The notes beneath the pieces are model-generated. The model saw only the letters and a program-made list of their open reading frames with translations. It searched no databases and had not been told where the DNA came from. The translations under genes and the position numbers were made by a program. A stretch of DNA of 64,000 bases, from contig NZ_LT629731.1 of assembly GCF_900104575.1 (NCBI RefSeq), forward strand, positions 756,189-820,188, in the 5' to 3' direction. This document shows positions 37,049 to 47,686 of the stretch, one piece after another. The stretch's first letter is position 1, and each line of letters begins with the position of its first letter. This DNA is from Bacillus tuaregi (GTDB taxonomy: Bacteria; Bacillota; Bacilli; Bacillales; Cytobacillaceae).

Positions 37049-39433
37049 ATGCTTTCATCTATCCGTAAAGCGGCTGTTCTCGGGTCTGGTGTTATGGGCT
37101 CGGGAATTGCTGCCCACCTGGCCAATATCGGGATTCCGACCCTGCTGCTTGATATTGTGCCAGAGCAATTAACAGAAACTGAAAAAGCAAAGGGCTTAAC
37201 GCTTGGAGATAAACAGGTACGGAACCGCATCAGTGAACAAGCGCTGCAAAGGCTCCTCAAGCAAAAGCCGGCACCGTTAACGACCTCGAAGAACCTTTCG
37301 CTTATAGAGGCTGGTAATTTAGAGGATGATTTGCCCCGTCTTGCAGAGGTTGATTGGATCATTGAGGTGGTGGTTGAAAATCTTGATATTAAGAAGCGGC
37401 TCTTTACAAAGGTTGATCAATACCGAAGACCTGGGAGCATCATTAGCTCAAATACATCCGGTATTTCCGTCGAAGCAATGGCAGAAGGGCGATCTGAAGA
37501 TTTTAGAAAGCATTTTCTCGGCACCCATTTTTTTAACCCGCCCCGCTATTTAAAGCTTTTAGAGGTGATTCCGACACAGGATACGGACCCACAGGTCGTT
37601 TCTTTTATGAAGCAATTGGGCGAAGAGGTGCTCGGTAAAGGTGTCGTGATGGCCAAGGATACACCAAACTTTATTGCCAACCGGATTGGAACATATGGTT
37701 TGCTTGTAACCGTGAAGGAAATGCTGAAAGGCGGCTACAGCGTCGGGGAAGTTGATTCGGTTACAGGTCCGTTGATAGGACGGCCGAAAAGTGCTACCTT
37801 CCGAACCCTTGATGTCGTGGGACTTGACACCTTTATTCATGTCGCTCATAACGTATACCAGCAAACTGAAGGTGAGGAGAAGGAAGTTTTTGACATTCCT
37901 GTGTTCATGGAAGACATGCTGGAAAAGGGATGGTTAGGAAGCAAAGCTGGCCAGGGCTTTTTCTTGAAAAAGGGAAAGGAAATTCTTGAATTAGACCCAG
38001 CCACAATGGAATATGGACCGCGTAAAAAGCTGATAACTGCAGCGGTAGAACAGAGCAGACAGGAAAAAAGCAAGACTAAAAAAATGAAAACGCTTCTATA
38101 TAGTGAGGACCGTGCCGGCAAGCTGCTATGGAACATCATTCTTCCGGTTCTTGTTTATTCAGCTGATAAGCTTGGAGAAATTGCCGAAACAATTGTCTCC
38201 ATCGATCAGGCCATGAAATGGGGCTTCGGCTGGGAGCAGGGGCCGTTCGAGCTATGGGATAGCATCGGACTAGAGGAATCACTGCAAAAGCTTGAGGCAG
38301 CGGATATCAGCATCCCTCAGGTCGTGAAGCAAATGCTTGAAAAAGGCTTTACCTCCTTTTACCGAGAGGAGAACGGCAAGGATTATTACTATCATAACGG
38401 AGAGTACCGATTAATGGAGGAGAATCCGAAAATCCTTAATCTGGCAAAAATCAAAAACCAACAGGGTGTCATCAAACAGAATAGCGGTGCTAGCTTGATC
38501 GATATAGGTGATGGTGTGGCGCTCTTGGAATTCCACTCGAAAAGTAATGCCATTGGACCTGATATCTTACAAATGATTCAGTACGCAGTGGACGAAGTGG
38601 AGCAGAACTATAAGGGGCTTGTCATTGGGAATCAGGGCAAGAATTACTGTGTCGGTGCCAATTTAGCGATGATACTTATGGAAGCGCAGGATGATGCTAT
38701 ATTTGAACTCGATTGGATTATCTCATCCTTTCAACAAACGATGATGAAAATAAAATATAGCACAAAGCCCGTTGTTGTAGCACCGTTTGCTATGACGCTA
38801 GGAGGCGGAGCAGAGGTGTGCCTTCCAGCAGCTCGTATTCAGGCTTCGCTGGAAACCTATATCGGCTTAGTGGAAACGGGTGTCGGTCTGATTCCGGGTG
38901 GCGGTGGTAACAAAGAGCTCTATCTAAAGCATTTGCAGGCCATTCCGGAAGGGGTCGACATGGACCTGCAAAAGATCGCCAATCAGGTGTTTGAAACGAT
39001 TGCCCTTGCGAAGGTTTCATCCTCTGGTACGGAGGCGCGAGAAATGCGCTTTTTAAACCGTGATGATGGGATTAGTGTCAATGGAGATTATCTTCTTTAT
39101 GATGCCAAGCAGGCCGTGCTGTCATTATATGAAAAGGGCTATAAACCGCCGCGTAAAGAGAAGATTCCTGTTGTCGGAGAAACCGGCTATGCCACTCTGT
39201 TATTAGGCGCACGGGCAATGAAAGCCTCCGGCTATATATCTGATTATGATTTGAAAATAGCCCAAAAGCTTGCCTTTGTGATTGCGGGTGGAAGAGTACC
39301 GTATGGAACAAAGGTAGAGGAGGAATATTTACTGCAACTGGAAAAAGAAGCATTCCTAAGCCTTGTGACGGAAAAGAAATCTCAGGAACGGATGCAGCAT
39401 ATGCTTTTAAAGGGTAAGCCGCTACGAAATTAA
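37049..39433 (+). CDS. fadN: 3-hydroxyacyl-CoA dehydrogenase / enoyl-CoA hydratase, FadN
   Basis: 794-aa two-enzyme protein. The N-terminal NAD-binding GSGVMGSGIAAHLA (about residues 12-25) and the 3HCDH domain with THFFNPPRYLKLLEV occupy the first ~400 residues; the C-terminal ~310 residues are a crotonase domain with the oxyanion loop (GKNYCVGANLAMI and MTLGGGAEVCLPAARI). It hydrates enoyl-CoA and oxidises the 3-hydroxyacyl-CoA in beta-oxidation. First gene of fadNAE, with an AAAAAGGAGGG site. Confidence 0.95.
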   Translation: MLSSIRKAAVLGSGVMGSGIAAHLANIGIPTLLLDIVPEQLTETEKAKGLTLGDKQVRNRISEQALQRLLKQKPAPLTTSKNLSLIEAGNLEDDLPRLAEVDWIIEVVVENLDIKKRLFTKVDQYRRPGSIISSNTSGISVEAMAEGRSEDFRKHFLGTHFFNPPRYLKLLEVIPTQDTDPQVVSFMKQLGEEVLGKGVVMAKDTPNFIANRIGTYGLLVTVKEMLKGGYSVGEVDSVTGPLIGRPKSATFRTLDVVGLDTFIHVAHNVYQQTEGEEKEVFDIPVFMEDMLEKGWLGSKAGQGFFLKKGKEILELDPATMEYGPRKKLITAAVEQSRQEKSKTKKMKTLLYSEDRAGKLLWNIILPVLVYSADKLGEIAETIVSIDQAMKWGFGWEQGPFELWDSIGLEESLQKLEAADISIPQVVKQMLEKGFTSFYREENGKDYYYHNGEYRLMEENPKILNLAKIKNQQGVIKQNSGASLIDIGDGVALLEFHSKSNAIGPDILQMIQYAVDEVEQNYKGLVIGNQGKNYCVGANLAMILMEAQDDAIFELDWIISSFQQTMMKIKYSTKPVVVAPFAMTLGGGAEVCLPAARIQASLETYIGLVETGVGLIPGGGGNKELYLKHLQAIPEGVDMDLQKIANQVFETIALAKVSSSGTEAREMRFLNRDDGISVNGDYLLYDAKQAVLSLYEKGYKPPRKEKIPVVGETGYATLLLGARAMKASGYISDYDLKIAQKLAFVIAGGRVPYGTKVEEEYLLQLEKEAFLSLVTEKKSQERMQHMLLKGKPLRN

Positions 39434-39501
39434 CAGAAGCGATACAGAATGGCAAGGAATGAATTAGGTGATTTAGTTTCGAAGGGAAAGGAGCCTATTA
39501 A

Positions 39502-40677
39502 ATGAGAGAAGCGGTTATCGTTAGCGGAGCCCGTACTCCCGTTGGGAAAGCGAAAAAAGGTACGCTTGCGGCCTTTCGTCCGGATGATCTTGGGGCCATC
39601 GCTGTAAAAGAAACCTTAAAGCGGGCCGGCGGCTATGAAGGGAATATTGATGATTTGATTATTGGCTGTGCGATGCCTGAGGCAGAGCAGGGCATGAATA
39701 TGGCTCGCAATATCGGAGCCTTAGCAGGGCTGCCCCATACGGTTCCTGCCATTACCATCAACCGTTATTGCTCCTCAGGATTGCAGTCGATTGCCTATGG
39801 GGCCGAGAGGATTATGCTAGGGAGTGCCGATACGATTATTGCTGGCGGAGCTGAATCGATGAGCCTTGTCCCGATGATGGGGCATGTCGTGCGTCCGAAC
39901 GTCAGGCTAGCGGAGGAAGCGCCAGAGTATTATATGAGCATGGGTCATACCGCAGAGGAAGTGGCAAAAAGATTCGCTATTTCGCGTGATGAGCAGGACC
40001 AGTTTGCTGTCCGCAGCCATCAAAAGGCAGCGAGAGCGGTTGTTGAAGGGAAATTTGTTGAGGAAATTGTTTCTGTCGACGTTCCTGTTCGTTCCATCGG
40101 AAAGGATAATAAATTGCAGGAAAAGGTCATAAGCTTTCGTGAGGATGAAGGGGTTCGTAAGGATACAAACCTAGCCTCATTGGCGAAGCTACGAACCTCG
40201 TTTTCTGTTAATGGTACGGTAACGGCCGGAAATAGCTCACAAATGAGTGACGGGGCGGCTGCGGTGATGGTGATGGATCGTGAAAAGGCGAAGTCAGTCG
40301 GTCTCCAGCCCATTGCGAAGCTGAGAGCCTTTGCTGTGGGTGGAGTTCCGCCGGAAATCATGGGAATTGGACCTGTTGCTGCTGTCCCAAAGGCCTTGAA
40401 GCTAGCGGGCTTAGAGCTTTCGGATATTGGCTTAATCGAATTAAATGAGGCCTTTGCCTCCCAATCGATTCAAGTCATCCGTGAGCTTGGTTTGGACGAG
40501 GAAAAAGTCAATGTGAATGGCGGTGCGATTGCCTTAGGACATCCGCTTGGCTGTACCGGAACGAAGCTGACCCTGACGCTTTTGCATGAAATGAAACGAA
40601 GACAGGTGCAGTTTGGCATTGTAACGATGTGTATTGGAGGTGGTATGGGGGCGGCCGGTATTTTTGAATTAGTATAA
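39502..40677 (+). CDS. fadA: acetyl-CoA C-acyltransferase (3-ketothiolase)
   Basis: 391 aa. Nucleophilic cysteine in NRYCSSGLQ (about residue 92), the [14 protein letters not shown] histidine motif and the C-terminal [10 protein letters not shown] acid/base cysteine are all present. It cleaves 3-ketoacyl-CoA with CoA to release acetyl-CoA, the last step of the beta-oxidation cycle. It follows fadN by 68 bp and precedes fadE by 16 bp. Confidence 0.96.
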   Translation: MREAVIVSGARTPVGKAKKGTLAAFRPDDLGAIAVKETLKRAGGYEGNIDDLIIGCAMPEAEQGMNMARNIGALAGLPHTVPAITINRYCSSGLQSIAYGAERIMLGSADTIIAGGAESMSLVPMMGHVVRPNVRLAEEAPEYYMSMGHTAEEVAKRFAISRDEQDQFAVRSHQKAARAVVEGKFVEEIVSVDVPVRSIGKDNKLQEKVISFREDEGVRKDTNLASLAKLRTSFSVNGTVTAGNSSQMSDGAAAVMVMDREKAKSVGLQPIAKLRAFAVGGVPPEIMGIGPVAAVPKALKLAGLELSDIGLIELNEAFASQSIQVIRELGLDEEKVNVNGGAIALGHPLGCTGTKLTLTLLHEMKRRQVQFGIVTMCIGGGMGAAGIFELV

Positions 40678-40693
40678 GAAAGGAGAAGGATGC

Positions 40694-42478
40694 ATGGCTA
40701 ACAAAACGAACCGAGTGCCAAAGGGTGGAAGTTTTTTAATAGATGATGTTTCCTGTGAGCAGGTATTTACGCCTGAGGATTATAGTGATGAGCATAAGCT
40801 GATTGCCAAAACAACAGAAGAGTTTGTGACGAATAGCGTTCTCCCACAGGTTGAGCAGATCGAAAATCATGAATTTGACCGCTCTGTCAAGTTATTAAAG
40901 GAAGCGGGAGAGCTGGGGCTATTGGCTGCAGATGTACCAGAGGATTATGGCGGCTTAGGGCTTGATAAGGTAAGCTCTGCCTTGATCGCAGAAAAAATGT
41001 CCAGGGCGGGCGCCTTTTCAATCACACATGGAGCCCATGTTGGGATTGGAACGCTGCCGATTGTCTTGTTTGGCAATGAAAAGCAAAAGCAAACGTACTT
41101 ACCACCATTAGCCTCAGGAGAAAAAATTGCTGCCTATGCCCTGACAGAGCCTGGTTCAGGTTCAGATGCACTCGGTGCTAAAACAAGTGCTAAGCTGAAT
41201 CCTGAAGGAACCCATTATCTATTAAACGGCGAAAAACAATGGATAACCAACTCGGGGTTTGCCGATGTCTTTATTGTCTATGCCAAAATCGATGGACAGC
41301 ACTTTTCTGCTTTTATCGTCGAAAAGGATTTTCCAGGCGTGTCAACCGGCTCAGAGGAAAAGAAAATGGGTATTAAGGGTTCATCGACAAGAACCTTAAT
41401 CTTTCAGGATGCCCTTATCCCGAAGGAAAATCTGCTTGGTGAGTATGGAAAGGGGCATGTGATTGCCTTTAATATTCTCAATATCGGTCGCTATAAGCTA
41501 GGTGTTGGGGCAGTCGGGGCGGCGAAGCGTGCCTTTGAGTTGACTGTTCAGTATACAAACCAGCGGCAGCAGTTTAAGCAGCATCTTTCAAGCTTCCATT
41601 TGACGAAAGAAAAATTAGCTACAATGGCATCCAGATTATATGCCGCTGAAAGCTCCGTGTACCGGACTGTGGGTTTATTTGAAGAACGAATGAGTAGCCT
41701 GTCCACAAAAGAGATTAACGACGGTCGGGAAGTGGCGAAGTCGATTGCAGAGTATGCGATTGAATGCTCGATAAATAAAGTATTTGCCTCCGAGATGCTT
41801 GATTATCTGGCGGATGAAGGCGTGCAGCTCCATGGCGGTTATGGGTATATGCAGGAATATGAAATCGAACGAATTTATCGGGATTCAAGAATTAATCGAA
41901 TTTTTGAAGGAACAAATGAAATTAACCGTCTGTTAATACCAGGAACCTTCATACGAAAGGCGGTAAAAGGGGAGCTGCCGCTCATCCAAAAAGCCAAGAG
42001 TCTGCAGAAAGAACTCATGGTGTTTATGCCCGAGGAGCCAGGGGAGGAACCGCTTGCCAAGGAAAAAAATTTGGTTGCGAATGCAAAAAGAATCGGTCTC
42101 TTAGCTTTAGGGCTGGCTTTGCAAAAATATGGCGAAGCCCTTGAAAAAGAGCAGGAGATATTGGTCAACATCGCGGATATCTTAATCCATACCTTTGCTA
42201 TGGAGTCCGTTGTATTACGAACGGAAAAAGCGATTGCCAATACGGGCGCAGAGAAAAGCAGGCAGAAGCTTCTTTATACAGAAATTTTCTGCCAGGAGGC
42301 ATTTCAAAAGATTGAGCAGGATGCGAAGGAAACGCTAATAGGGGTGGAGCAGGGTGACACATTAAGGATGATGCTGTCTGCTCTCCGCAAGTTTACTCGT
42401 CATACACCAATCAATGCTATAGCTAAGAAAAGAGATGCAGCGCAGAAAGTGATTGCTGCCGAGCGATTTACCGTTTGA
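40694..42478 (+). CDS. fadE: acyl-CoA dehydrogenase
   Basis: 594 aa, with the acyl-CoA dehydrogenase fold in the first ~400 residues ([15 protein letters not shown] flavin loop; [18 protein letters not shown] near 395, which carries the C-terminal-side catalytic region) and an extra ~180-residue C-terminal helical extension typical of the long-chain FadE/YusJ subgroup. FAD-dependent first step of beta-oxidation, passing electrons to ETF. Last gene of the fad operon. Confidence 0.94.
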   Translation: MANKTNRVPKGGSFLIDDVSCEQVFTPEDYSDEHKLIAKTTEEFVTNSVLPQVEQIENHEFDRSVKLLKEAGELGLLAADVPEDYGGLGLDKVSSALIAEKMSRAGAFSITHGAHVGIGTLPIVLFGNEKQKQTYLPPLASGEKIAAYALTEPGSGSDALGAKTSAKLNPEGTHYLLNGEKQWITNSGFADVFIVYAKIDGQHFSAFIVEKDFPGVSTGSEEKKMGIKGSSTRTLIFQDALIPKENLLGEYGKGHVIAFNILNIGRYKLGVGAVGAAKRAFELTVQYTNQRQQFKQHLSSFHLTKEKLATMASRLYAAESSVYRTVGLFEERMSSLSTKEINDGREVAKSIAEYAIECSINKVFASEMLDYLADEGVQLHGGYGYMQEYEIERIYRDSRINRIFEGTNEINRLLIPGTFIRKAVKGELPLIQKAKSLQKELMVFMPEEPGEEPLAKEKNLVANAKRIGLLALGLALQKYGEALEKEQEILVNIADILIHTFAMESVVLRTEKAIANTGAEKSRQKLLYTEIFCQEAFQKIEQDAKETLIGVEQGDTLRMMLSALRKFTRHTPINAIAKKRDAAQKVIAAERFTV

Positions 42479-42484
42479 TTGTAA

Positions 42485-42517
42485 CACCATCAGCGGGGCT
42501 TCCCTGCTGATGGTTTC
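42485..42517 (+). terminator. terminator of the fad operon
   Basis: ACCATCAGC and GCTGATGGT arms with an inner GGG/CCC, followed by TTTCATAAT. Confidence 0.75.
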
Positions 42518-42674
42518 ATAATCAGAAGCTAATTTTTCTTTCATAGAATAATTTTAAATTAATTGGAGGATATTGATAAGAAAAGTAGAATAAATGTATA
42601 AGGTCTATTTATGACCTTATGTTTTCAAGAAAAAGTATGCTGATATTTGGACAAGCTAGATATGAGGTGATGAA

Positions 42675-43031
42675 TTGGCACTTACGTTGTATTGGTACCC
42701 TAAATGCGGTACATGTAGAAAAGCAAAAAAGTGGTTGGATGACCGCGAAGTGAAGTATGAAGAAATACATATTGTTGACAATCCGCCGTCACGCGCTGAG
42801 CTGGAAACGATGTACAAGAACAGTGGCCTTGAAATCAAAAAGTTCTTTAATACAAGCGGTCAAAAGTACCGTGAGCTCGGGATGAAGGATCGAATCAAGG
42901 AAGCATCTGAAGAAGAGCTGCTTGATTTATTAGCATCAGACGGAATGTTAATTAAACGTCCAATTGTAACAGACTCTGAAAAGGTAACCGTTGGCTTTAA
43001 GGAAGAGCAATTTGCTGAAACCTGGGGTTAA
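42675..43031 (+). CDS. yusI: ArsC/Spx family protein (YusI-like)
   Basis: 118 aa thioredoxin-fold protein with CGTC (residues about 11-14) in the YPKCGTCRKAKKWL context, then the ArsC-family RP(I/V) motif (IKRPIV near 98). These proteins lack the Spx RNA-polymerase-binding signature in a provable way, so function is open: arsenate-reductase-like or redox adaptor. TTG start with GAGGTGAT upstream. It directly precedes gcvH, as in B. subtilis. Confidence 0.88.
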   Translation: MALTLYWYPKCGTCRKAKKWLDDREVKYEEIHIVDNPPSRAELETMYKNSGLEIKKFFNTSGQKYRELGMKDRIKEASEEELLDLLASDGMLIKRPIVTDSEKVTVGFKEEQFAETWG

Positions 43032-43096
43032 GGCTTAAAATGAAATAGGACTGCAGGTCATAAATGGTCAAAAACATAAAAGCTGGAGGGATAGGA

Positions 43097-43480
43097 ATGA
43101 ATGCACCAAAAGAATTACGTTACTCCGAAGAGCATGAATGGGTAAAGGTTGAGGGTGACAAGGTACGTGTCGGTATTACTGAGTTTGCACAGCATGAGCT
43201 TGGTGATATTGTATTTGTCGAGCTTCCTGAACCAGGAGATGAACTAAAGGTAAATGAGCCGTTCGGAAGTGTTGAGTCTGTAAAAACGGTTTCTGAGCTA
43301 TATGCTCCAATCAGCGGGAAAGTTGTGGAAGTTAATGAAGACTTGGCAGATGACCCACAATTTGTCAATGAATCCCCTTATGAAAAGGCATGGATGGTCG
43401 TGATTGAGCCGACAGATCTGTCAGAGATTGATCAATTAATGACGGCAGAGCAATATGAGGAAATGACCAAGGAAGACTAA
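43097..43480 (+). CDS. gcvH: glycine cleavage system H protein
   Basis: 127 aa, barrel-sandwich lipoyl domain; the lipoyl lysine is in [19 protein letters not shown] (about residue 63). It shuttles the aminomethyl group in glycine cleavage and in Bacillus is also the entry point for lipoic acid: LipM octanoylates GcvH and LipL transfers it to other enzymes; LipA (61.9 kb here) then inserts sulfur. The ATG at 43097 has GGAGGGA; an upstream GTG in frame adds 11 unlikely residues. Confidence 0.96.
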   Translation: MNAPKELRYSEEHEWVKVEGDKVRVGITEFAQHELGDIVFVELPEPGDELKVNEPFGSVESVKTVSELYAPISGKVVEVNEDLADDPQFVNESPYEKAWMVVIEPTDLSEIDQLMTAEQYEEMTKED

Positions 43481-43530
43481 AATTCGAGCAGACTGCGCCT
43501 TATGGGCGCATTCTGTATTTAAAGGGGGAA

Positions 43531-43887
43531 ATGGGAATTTTAGGTCATGATAAGGTGATTATTGTCGAGGGAACGACAGATAAAAGAAAAGTGAAGACCA
43601 TTATCAAAGAACCGATTGATATCCTTTGTACAAATGGAACGATTAGCGCTACGCTTTTAGATGAATGGAGTGATACATTATTTGATAAAGATGTCTATGT
43701 ATTAGTGGATGCAGATGAAGCCGGCGAGAAGCTTCGCCGGAAGTTAAAGCGAGAATTTCCACTGGCAGAGCATCTTTATATTGATAAAATGTATCGGGAA
43801 GTAGCAAGTGCACCAGAATTCCATTTGGCAGCCATTCTCATCGCTGCCGATATCGAGGTTCACGCACAATACTTAGACAGAGGTTAA
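43531..43887 (+). CDS. yusF: toprim domain protein (YusF-like)
   Basis: 118 aa. It has the toprim glutamate (VIIVEGTTDKRKV) and the DxD pair (VLVDADEAGEKLRRKL), the metal site of small primase/topoisomerase-like nucleases (RNase M5/OLD-like single-domain group). The role is unknown. The ribosome site is very close to the ATG (AAGGGGGAA-ATG), so the exact start is uncertain. Syntenic with B. subtilis yusF. Confidence 0.85.
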   Translation: MGILGHDKVIIVEGTTDKRKVKTIIKEPIDILCTNGTISATLLDEWSDTLFDKDVYVLVDADEAGEKLRRKLKREFPLAEHLYIDKMYREVASAPEFHLAAILIAADIEVHAQYLDRG

Positions 43888-43891
43888 CGTA

Positions 43892-44200
43892 ATGGATGAA
43901 TGGAGCAGAGAGAAACTAGAAGGTTTTATCGAGAATCAAGGCTCAGGATTAATCTATTTGTATACGCCCTTTTGCGGGACATGCCAGGTAGCGGGTAAAA
44001 TGCTATCTGTTGCGGAGGAGTTAATACCTGAAATCGCAGTAGGCAGGATTAATTTGAATTATATGTCGGAACTGGCAAGGCAATGGGAAGTTGAGAGTGT
44101 ACCGTGTTTAGTCTTTCTACAGGAAGGTATCATGGTTGATAAACTCTATGCTTTTCAATCCGTTCCGTTTCTATTACAAAAAATTAAATCATGTTTTTAG
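43892..44200 (+). CDS. yusE: thioredoxin-like protein (YusE-like)
   Basis: 102 aa. Redox motif CGTC in YTPFCGTCQVAGKML (about residues 28-31) and the cis-proline in ESVPCLVFLQ near 70. Likely a cytosolic thiol-disulfide oxidoreductase of unspecified target. Only four bases separate it from yusF, indicating cotranscription; a terminator follows. Confidence 0.88.
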   Translation: MDEWSREKLEGFIENQGSGLIYLYTPFCGTCQVAGKMLSVAEELIPEIAVGRINLNYMSELARQWEVESVPCLVFLQEGIMVDKLYAFQSVPFLLQKIKSCF

Positions 44201-44211
44201 ACATCCGTATT

Positions 44212-44260
44212 AAAAGGGGTGGAGGACTTGCGCTAGCTAATAGATCCTCCACCCTTTTGA
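44212..44260 (+). terminator. terminator after yusE
   Basis: AAAAGGGGTGGAGGA (44212-44225) pairs with TCCTCCACCCTTTT (44245-44258); long loop of 19 nt. Confidence 0.75.
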
Positions 44261-44372
44261 TGTGTTGTACTAAAAGAAAGGGATAAGAGAATGACTCACC
44301 ATAAGCAGGAATTTTGCGCAGCTGCAGTGAATATATACTTAAAATGTGAGTAAAGCAGGGTGGTGGTTCAGA

Positions 44373-44738
44373 ATGATAGAGCAAGTAATAAGCTGGCTTA
44401 GTGAAGTGAACCGAAAACAAGGTGTCCGGCTTCTGATTCGCAATATTCGATTCTCCTTTGCTGTGAAGACTGAGCAGGACGAGCTATATGTGAAAATTGA
44501 TGATGGTCTCGTTGCCCTTCATGAAGCAGGGGAGTCGTCATCAGCTGGAAAAAGAATCGAAGTGTCGTCTGACGTTTTACATTCCATTCTAACTGGTGAA
44601 AGAAAGCTCAGAGAAGCGGTGAAGTATCGAGAAGCAGCGACGACATGTACTTTCCGTGAGCTTTTATTACTGGAATCCTTGTTTTTTTTAGCAAAACCCG
44701 ACAAAACTCATATACTTAATAAAAATTTATCGAAATAA
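44373..44738 (+). CDS. yusD: SCP2-like sterol/lipid-transfer fold protein (YusD-like)
   Basis: 121 aa. The pattern of alternating strands and the C-terminal helices resembles the SCP-2 sterol transfer family, which B. subtilis YusD at this chromosomal place is said to belong to. No catalytic residues are recognisable. An in-frame ATG at 44346 would add nine residues; neither start has a strong ribosome site. It lies between the yusE terminator and the S-box of metY. Confidence 0.65.
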   Translation: MIEQVISWLSEVNRKQGVRLLIRNIRFSFAVKTEQDELYVKIDDGLVALHEAGESSSAGKRIEVSSDVLHSILTGERKLREAVKYREAATTCTFRELLLLESLFFLAKPDKTHILNKNLSK

Positions 44739-44768
44739 TTGACGAATATTTCGTAATCATGGTAATAT
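44739..44768 (+). promoter_or_regulatory. putative promoter of metY
   Basis: TTGACG (44739-44744), 18-bp spacer, TAATAT (44763-44768), just before the S-box aptamer. It overlaps the yusD stop codon. Confidence 0.6.
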
Positions 44769-44789
44769 TTCATTATCAATTAAATAGTT

Positions 44790-44932
44790 TCTTATCAAGA
44801 GCGGTGGAGGGACTGGCCCGATGAAGCCCAGCAACCGGGGAAACACGGTGCTAAATCCAGCAGAGTGAAAGACTCTGACAGATAAGGAGAGACGACGAAG
44901 CCCTTCTTCCTGTGATAGAAGGCTTTTTTTGT
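44790..44932 (+). promoter_or_regulatory. SAM-I (S-box) riboswitch of metY
   Basis: Aptamer with CTTATCAAGAG (P1 strand), GGTGGAGGGACTGGCCCGATGA in two parts, CAGCAACC, GGTGCTAA-TCC and GATAAGG (P1 partner). The terminator stem AAGCCCTTCT/AGAAGGCTT with TTTTTTT follows at 44899-44930. High S-adenosylmethionine should terminate transcription. Confidence 0.96.
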
Positions 44933-44970
44933 ATCTTCTAACTACTTTATATGAAATGGGAGAGATGAAG

Positions 44971-46275
44971 ATGTCAGAAACTGAGAAAAACTATCGTTTA
45001 GAAACATTAGGGATTCATGGAGGACTTCAGCCTGATCCGGTAACAGGTGCAAGAGTGGTACCGATTTATCAAAACAATGCCTATCAATTTAAAAATACGG
45101 ACCATGCCGCTAACTTATTCGCTCTTGCAGAGCCAGGCTATATCTATACCCGGATTCACAATCCTACTGTCACCGTGTTTGAAGAAAGAATGGCTTTATT
45201 AGAGGGTGGAATCGGTGCGCTTGCGACTGCCAGTGGCATGGCTGCCATTACGCTTGCCATATTAAATATTGCGGAAGCCGGAGATGAAATTGTCGCTGCC
45301 TCCAATCTATATGGCGGTACATATAATCTGTTCGCTGTTACCCTGCCAAAATATGGCATCAAGGTAAGCTTTGTCGATCCAGAGGATCCAGAAAACTTCC
45401 GCTCAGCGATCACCGAGAAAACGAAGGCTGTGTTTGCTGAAACAATCGGTAACCCAAGCCTGAAGGTGCTAGACATTGAGAAAGTGGCTGAAATTGCTCA
45501 TGAAGCAGGCGTGCCGCTGATTATTGACAATACGTTTGCAACGCCGTATCTATGCCGTCCGATTGAATTTGGTGCAGATATTGTCGTTCATTCGGCAACC
45601 AAATGGTTATTAGGTAATGGAACGACAACAGGCGGAATTATCGTCGATGGTGGTAAATTTGATTGGAATTCACCGAAGTTCCCTGGCTTTACAGAGCCTG
45701 ATGACAGCTATCACGGTCTTGTATATGCGGAAGCAGTTGGTGCTGCAGCTTATATTACAAAAGCACGTGTGCAACTTCTACGTGATATGGGACCTGCTTT
45801 AAGCCCGCAAAATGCTTTCTATTTCGTTCTTGGACTGGAAACATTGCATGTAAGAATGAAGGAGCATGTGGCGAATGCTGTAAAGGTAACCGAGTATTTA
45901 GAAAACCACCCTGGCGTCGACTGGGTTCTATACCCTGGTAGTGAAAGCAGTGCGGATAAAGCACTTGTGGAGAAATATTTACCAAAGGGCGCTGGCTCTA
46001 TGATCGTTTTTGGCATCAAAGGCGGCAGAGAGGCTGGAGCAAAGCTCATTAACAATATTGAACTTTGGGCACATGTGGCGAATGTCGGTGATGCAAAGAG
46101 CCTGATCATTCATCCAGCTAGTACAACTCACCAGCAGCTTGACGCAGAAGGCTTGCAAGCAGCCGGTGTAACAGAGGATTTAATCCGTCTTTCTGTTGGA
46201 ATTGAAAATGTTGAGGATTTAATTGATGATTTAGAGCAGGCTATTCAAAAGGCAACTGGAGAGACTTCACGATAA
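44971..46275 (+). CDS. metY: O-acetylhomoserine aminocarboxypropyltransferase (homocysteine synthase)
   Basis: 434-aa PLP enzyme of the Cys/Met metabolism family. The PLP lysine is in [16 protein letters not shown] (about residue 205); [11 protein letters not shown] and [10 protein letters not shown] are also conserved. Its ~430-aa length and C-terminal [10 protein letters not shown] fit MetY, which makes homocysteine from O-acetylhomoserine and sulfide. The ATG at 44971 has GGGAGAG seven bases upstream; earlier in-frame codons overlap the riboswitch terminator. S-box controlled. Confidence 0.93.
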   Translation: MSETEKNYRLETLGIHGGLQPDPVTGARVVPIYQNNAYQFKNTDHAANLFALAEPGYIYTRIHNPTVTVFEERMALLEGGIGALATASGMAAITLAILNIAEAGDEIVAASNLYGGTYNLFAVTLPKYGIKVSFVDPEDPENFRSAITEKTKAVFAETIGNPSLKVLDIEKVAEIAHEAGVPLIIDNTFATPYLCRPIEFGADIVVHSATKWLLGNGTTTGGIIVDGGKFDWNSPKFPGFTEPDDSYHGLVYAEAVGAAAYITKARVQLLRDMGPALSPQNAFYFVLGLETLHVRMKEHVANAVKVTEYLENHPGVDWVLYPGSESSADKALVEKYLPKGAGSMIVFGIKGGREAGAKLINNIELWAHVANVGDAKSLIIHPASTTHQQLDAEGLQAAGVTEDLIRLSVGIENVEDLIDDLEQAIQKATGETSR

Positions 46276-46328
46276 GCGGTAAGGACGAATTAGATTAAAC
46301 TATTATTATAGTAGAATATGAATATTTG

Positions 46329-46357
46329 TTGACACCCTTTTCTATCCATGATACGAT
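46329..46357 (+). promoter_or_regulatory. promoter of metNIQ
   Basis: TTGACA (46329-46334), 17-bp spacer, TACGAT (46352-46357). Confidence 0.7.
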
Positions 46358-46408
46358 ATCACTCGTAATTGTCAGAGAAATTGATATCTTTGAACTTAAT
46401 ATACAGGT

Positions 46409-46582
46409 TTGCTCTTATCAAGAGAGGTGGAGGGATGTGCCCGATGAAACCCGGCAACCGTCAATTGCTAATGGTCAATTGACACGGTGCCAATTCACAC
46501 AAAGCGCTTGAGCTTTGATAGATGAGAGAAAGGTAGCAACAGCCTAGTGCCTTTCTGCTCATATGCGGAAAGGCATTTATTT
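46409..46582 (+). promoter_or_regulatory. SAM-I (S-box) riboswitch of metNIQ
   Basis: CTCTTATCAAGAG (46412-46424), GAGGTGGAGGGA, GCCCGATGAAACCCGGCAACC in sections, an extended P3 hairpin TCAATTG...CAATTGA, CACGGTGCCAATTC and GATAGATGAGAG. The terminator TGCCTTTC (46548-46555)/GAAAGGCA (46568-46575) with TTTATTT follows. Separate S-box from that of metY. Confidence 0.95.
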
Positions 46583-46660
46583 GTATAAAAGCTAATGATT
46601 AACCTAATTTCTGTTAAGCAGAATGGGATATTCTATGGATAGTAAAGGGGTGAAATCACG

Positions 46661-47686
46661 ATGATTTCAATCAAGAATGTAAAAAAAATATTCTCTACAA
46701 GGCAAGGCAATGTGACAGCCGTTACAGATGTTAATCTTGAAATTAAAGAAGGCGAAATATTTGGTGTCATTGGCTATAGTGGTGCCGGAAAAAGTACACT
46801 CATTAGAATGCTGAATGGTCTGGAGCTCCCTTCTGACGGAACGGTTACGGTCGCAGATAAACAGGTATCACATATAAAAGGGGCTAAGCTGAGAGAAGCC
46901 CGCCAAGAAATCAGCATGATTTTCCAGCATTTTAATCTTTTATGGTCGAGAACGGTAAGAGAAAATATCTCCTTCCCGCTTGAAATTGCCGGGGTTTCGA
47001 AGCAAAAGCGTATGAAAAGAGTCGATGAGCTGATTCAGCTTGTTGGACTTCAAGGCAGAGAGGATTCCTATCCGTCACAGCTAAGCGGTGGTCAAAAGCA
47101 AAGGGTTGGGATTGCAAGAGCACTTGCTAACAATCCAAAGGTATTATTATGTGATGAAGCGACATCAGCGCTTGATCCAGAAACAACAGATCAAATTTTG
47201 GAGCTGTTGGTTGATATTAACAAAAGACTTGGATTAACGATTGTCCTAATCACCCATGAGATGCATGTCATTCGAAAGATTTGTCATCGTGTTGCCGTCA
47301 TGGATGCAGGGAAAGTGGTAGAAATGGGCACAGTATTAGAGGTCTTTAAAAATCCGCAGCAGGCCATTACGAAGCGCTTTGTTCAGCAGGTGACAGAGCC
47401 TGAGGAGACAAAAGCAACCATTGATCATTTGCTTTCAGAGTATCATTCCGGAAGAGTGGTTCAGCTTACCTTTATTGGTGATGGTGCTGAAAAGCCATTA
47501 ATCACCAATTTAATCCGGCATTTTGAGATTACGATTAATATTCTTCAGGGGAAAATCTCGCAAACACAAAATGGGGCCTATGGGACCTTGTTTATCCACC
47601 TTGATGGGGAAAATAGCGAAATTGAAAAAGCCATTGAGTATATCGATACACAGCAGGTTGGCTTGGAGGTGATGCCGAATGCTTAA
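46661..47686 (+). CDS. metN: methionine ABC transporter ATP-binding protein
   Basis: 341 aa. Walker A GYSGAGKSTL (near residue 38), signature LSGGQKQRVGIARA (near 140), Walker B VLLCDEATSALD, H-loop THEMHV, and a C-terminal NIL domain (about 265-340) that binds methionine and lowers transport when methionine is high. Overlaps metI by 8 bp. GGGGTG site before the ATG. Confidence 0.96.
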   Translation: MISIKNVKKIFSTRQGNVTAVTDVNLEIKEGEIFGVIGYSGAGKSTLIRMLNGLELPSDGTVTVADKQVSHIKGAKLREARQEISMIFQHFNLLWSRTVRENISFPLEIAGVSKQKRMKRVDELIQLVGLQGREDSYPSQLSGGQKQRVGIARALANNPKVLLCDEATSALDPETTDQILELLVDINKRLGLTIVLITHEMHVIRKICHRVAVMDAGKVVEMGTVLEVFKNPQQAITKRFVQQVTEPEETKATIDHLLSEYHSGRVVQLTFIGDGAEKPLITNLIRHFEITINILQGKISQTQNGAYGTLFIHLDGENSEIEKAIEYIDTQQVGLEVMPNA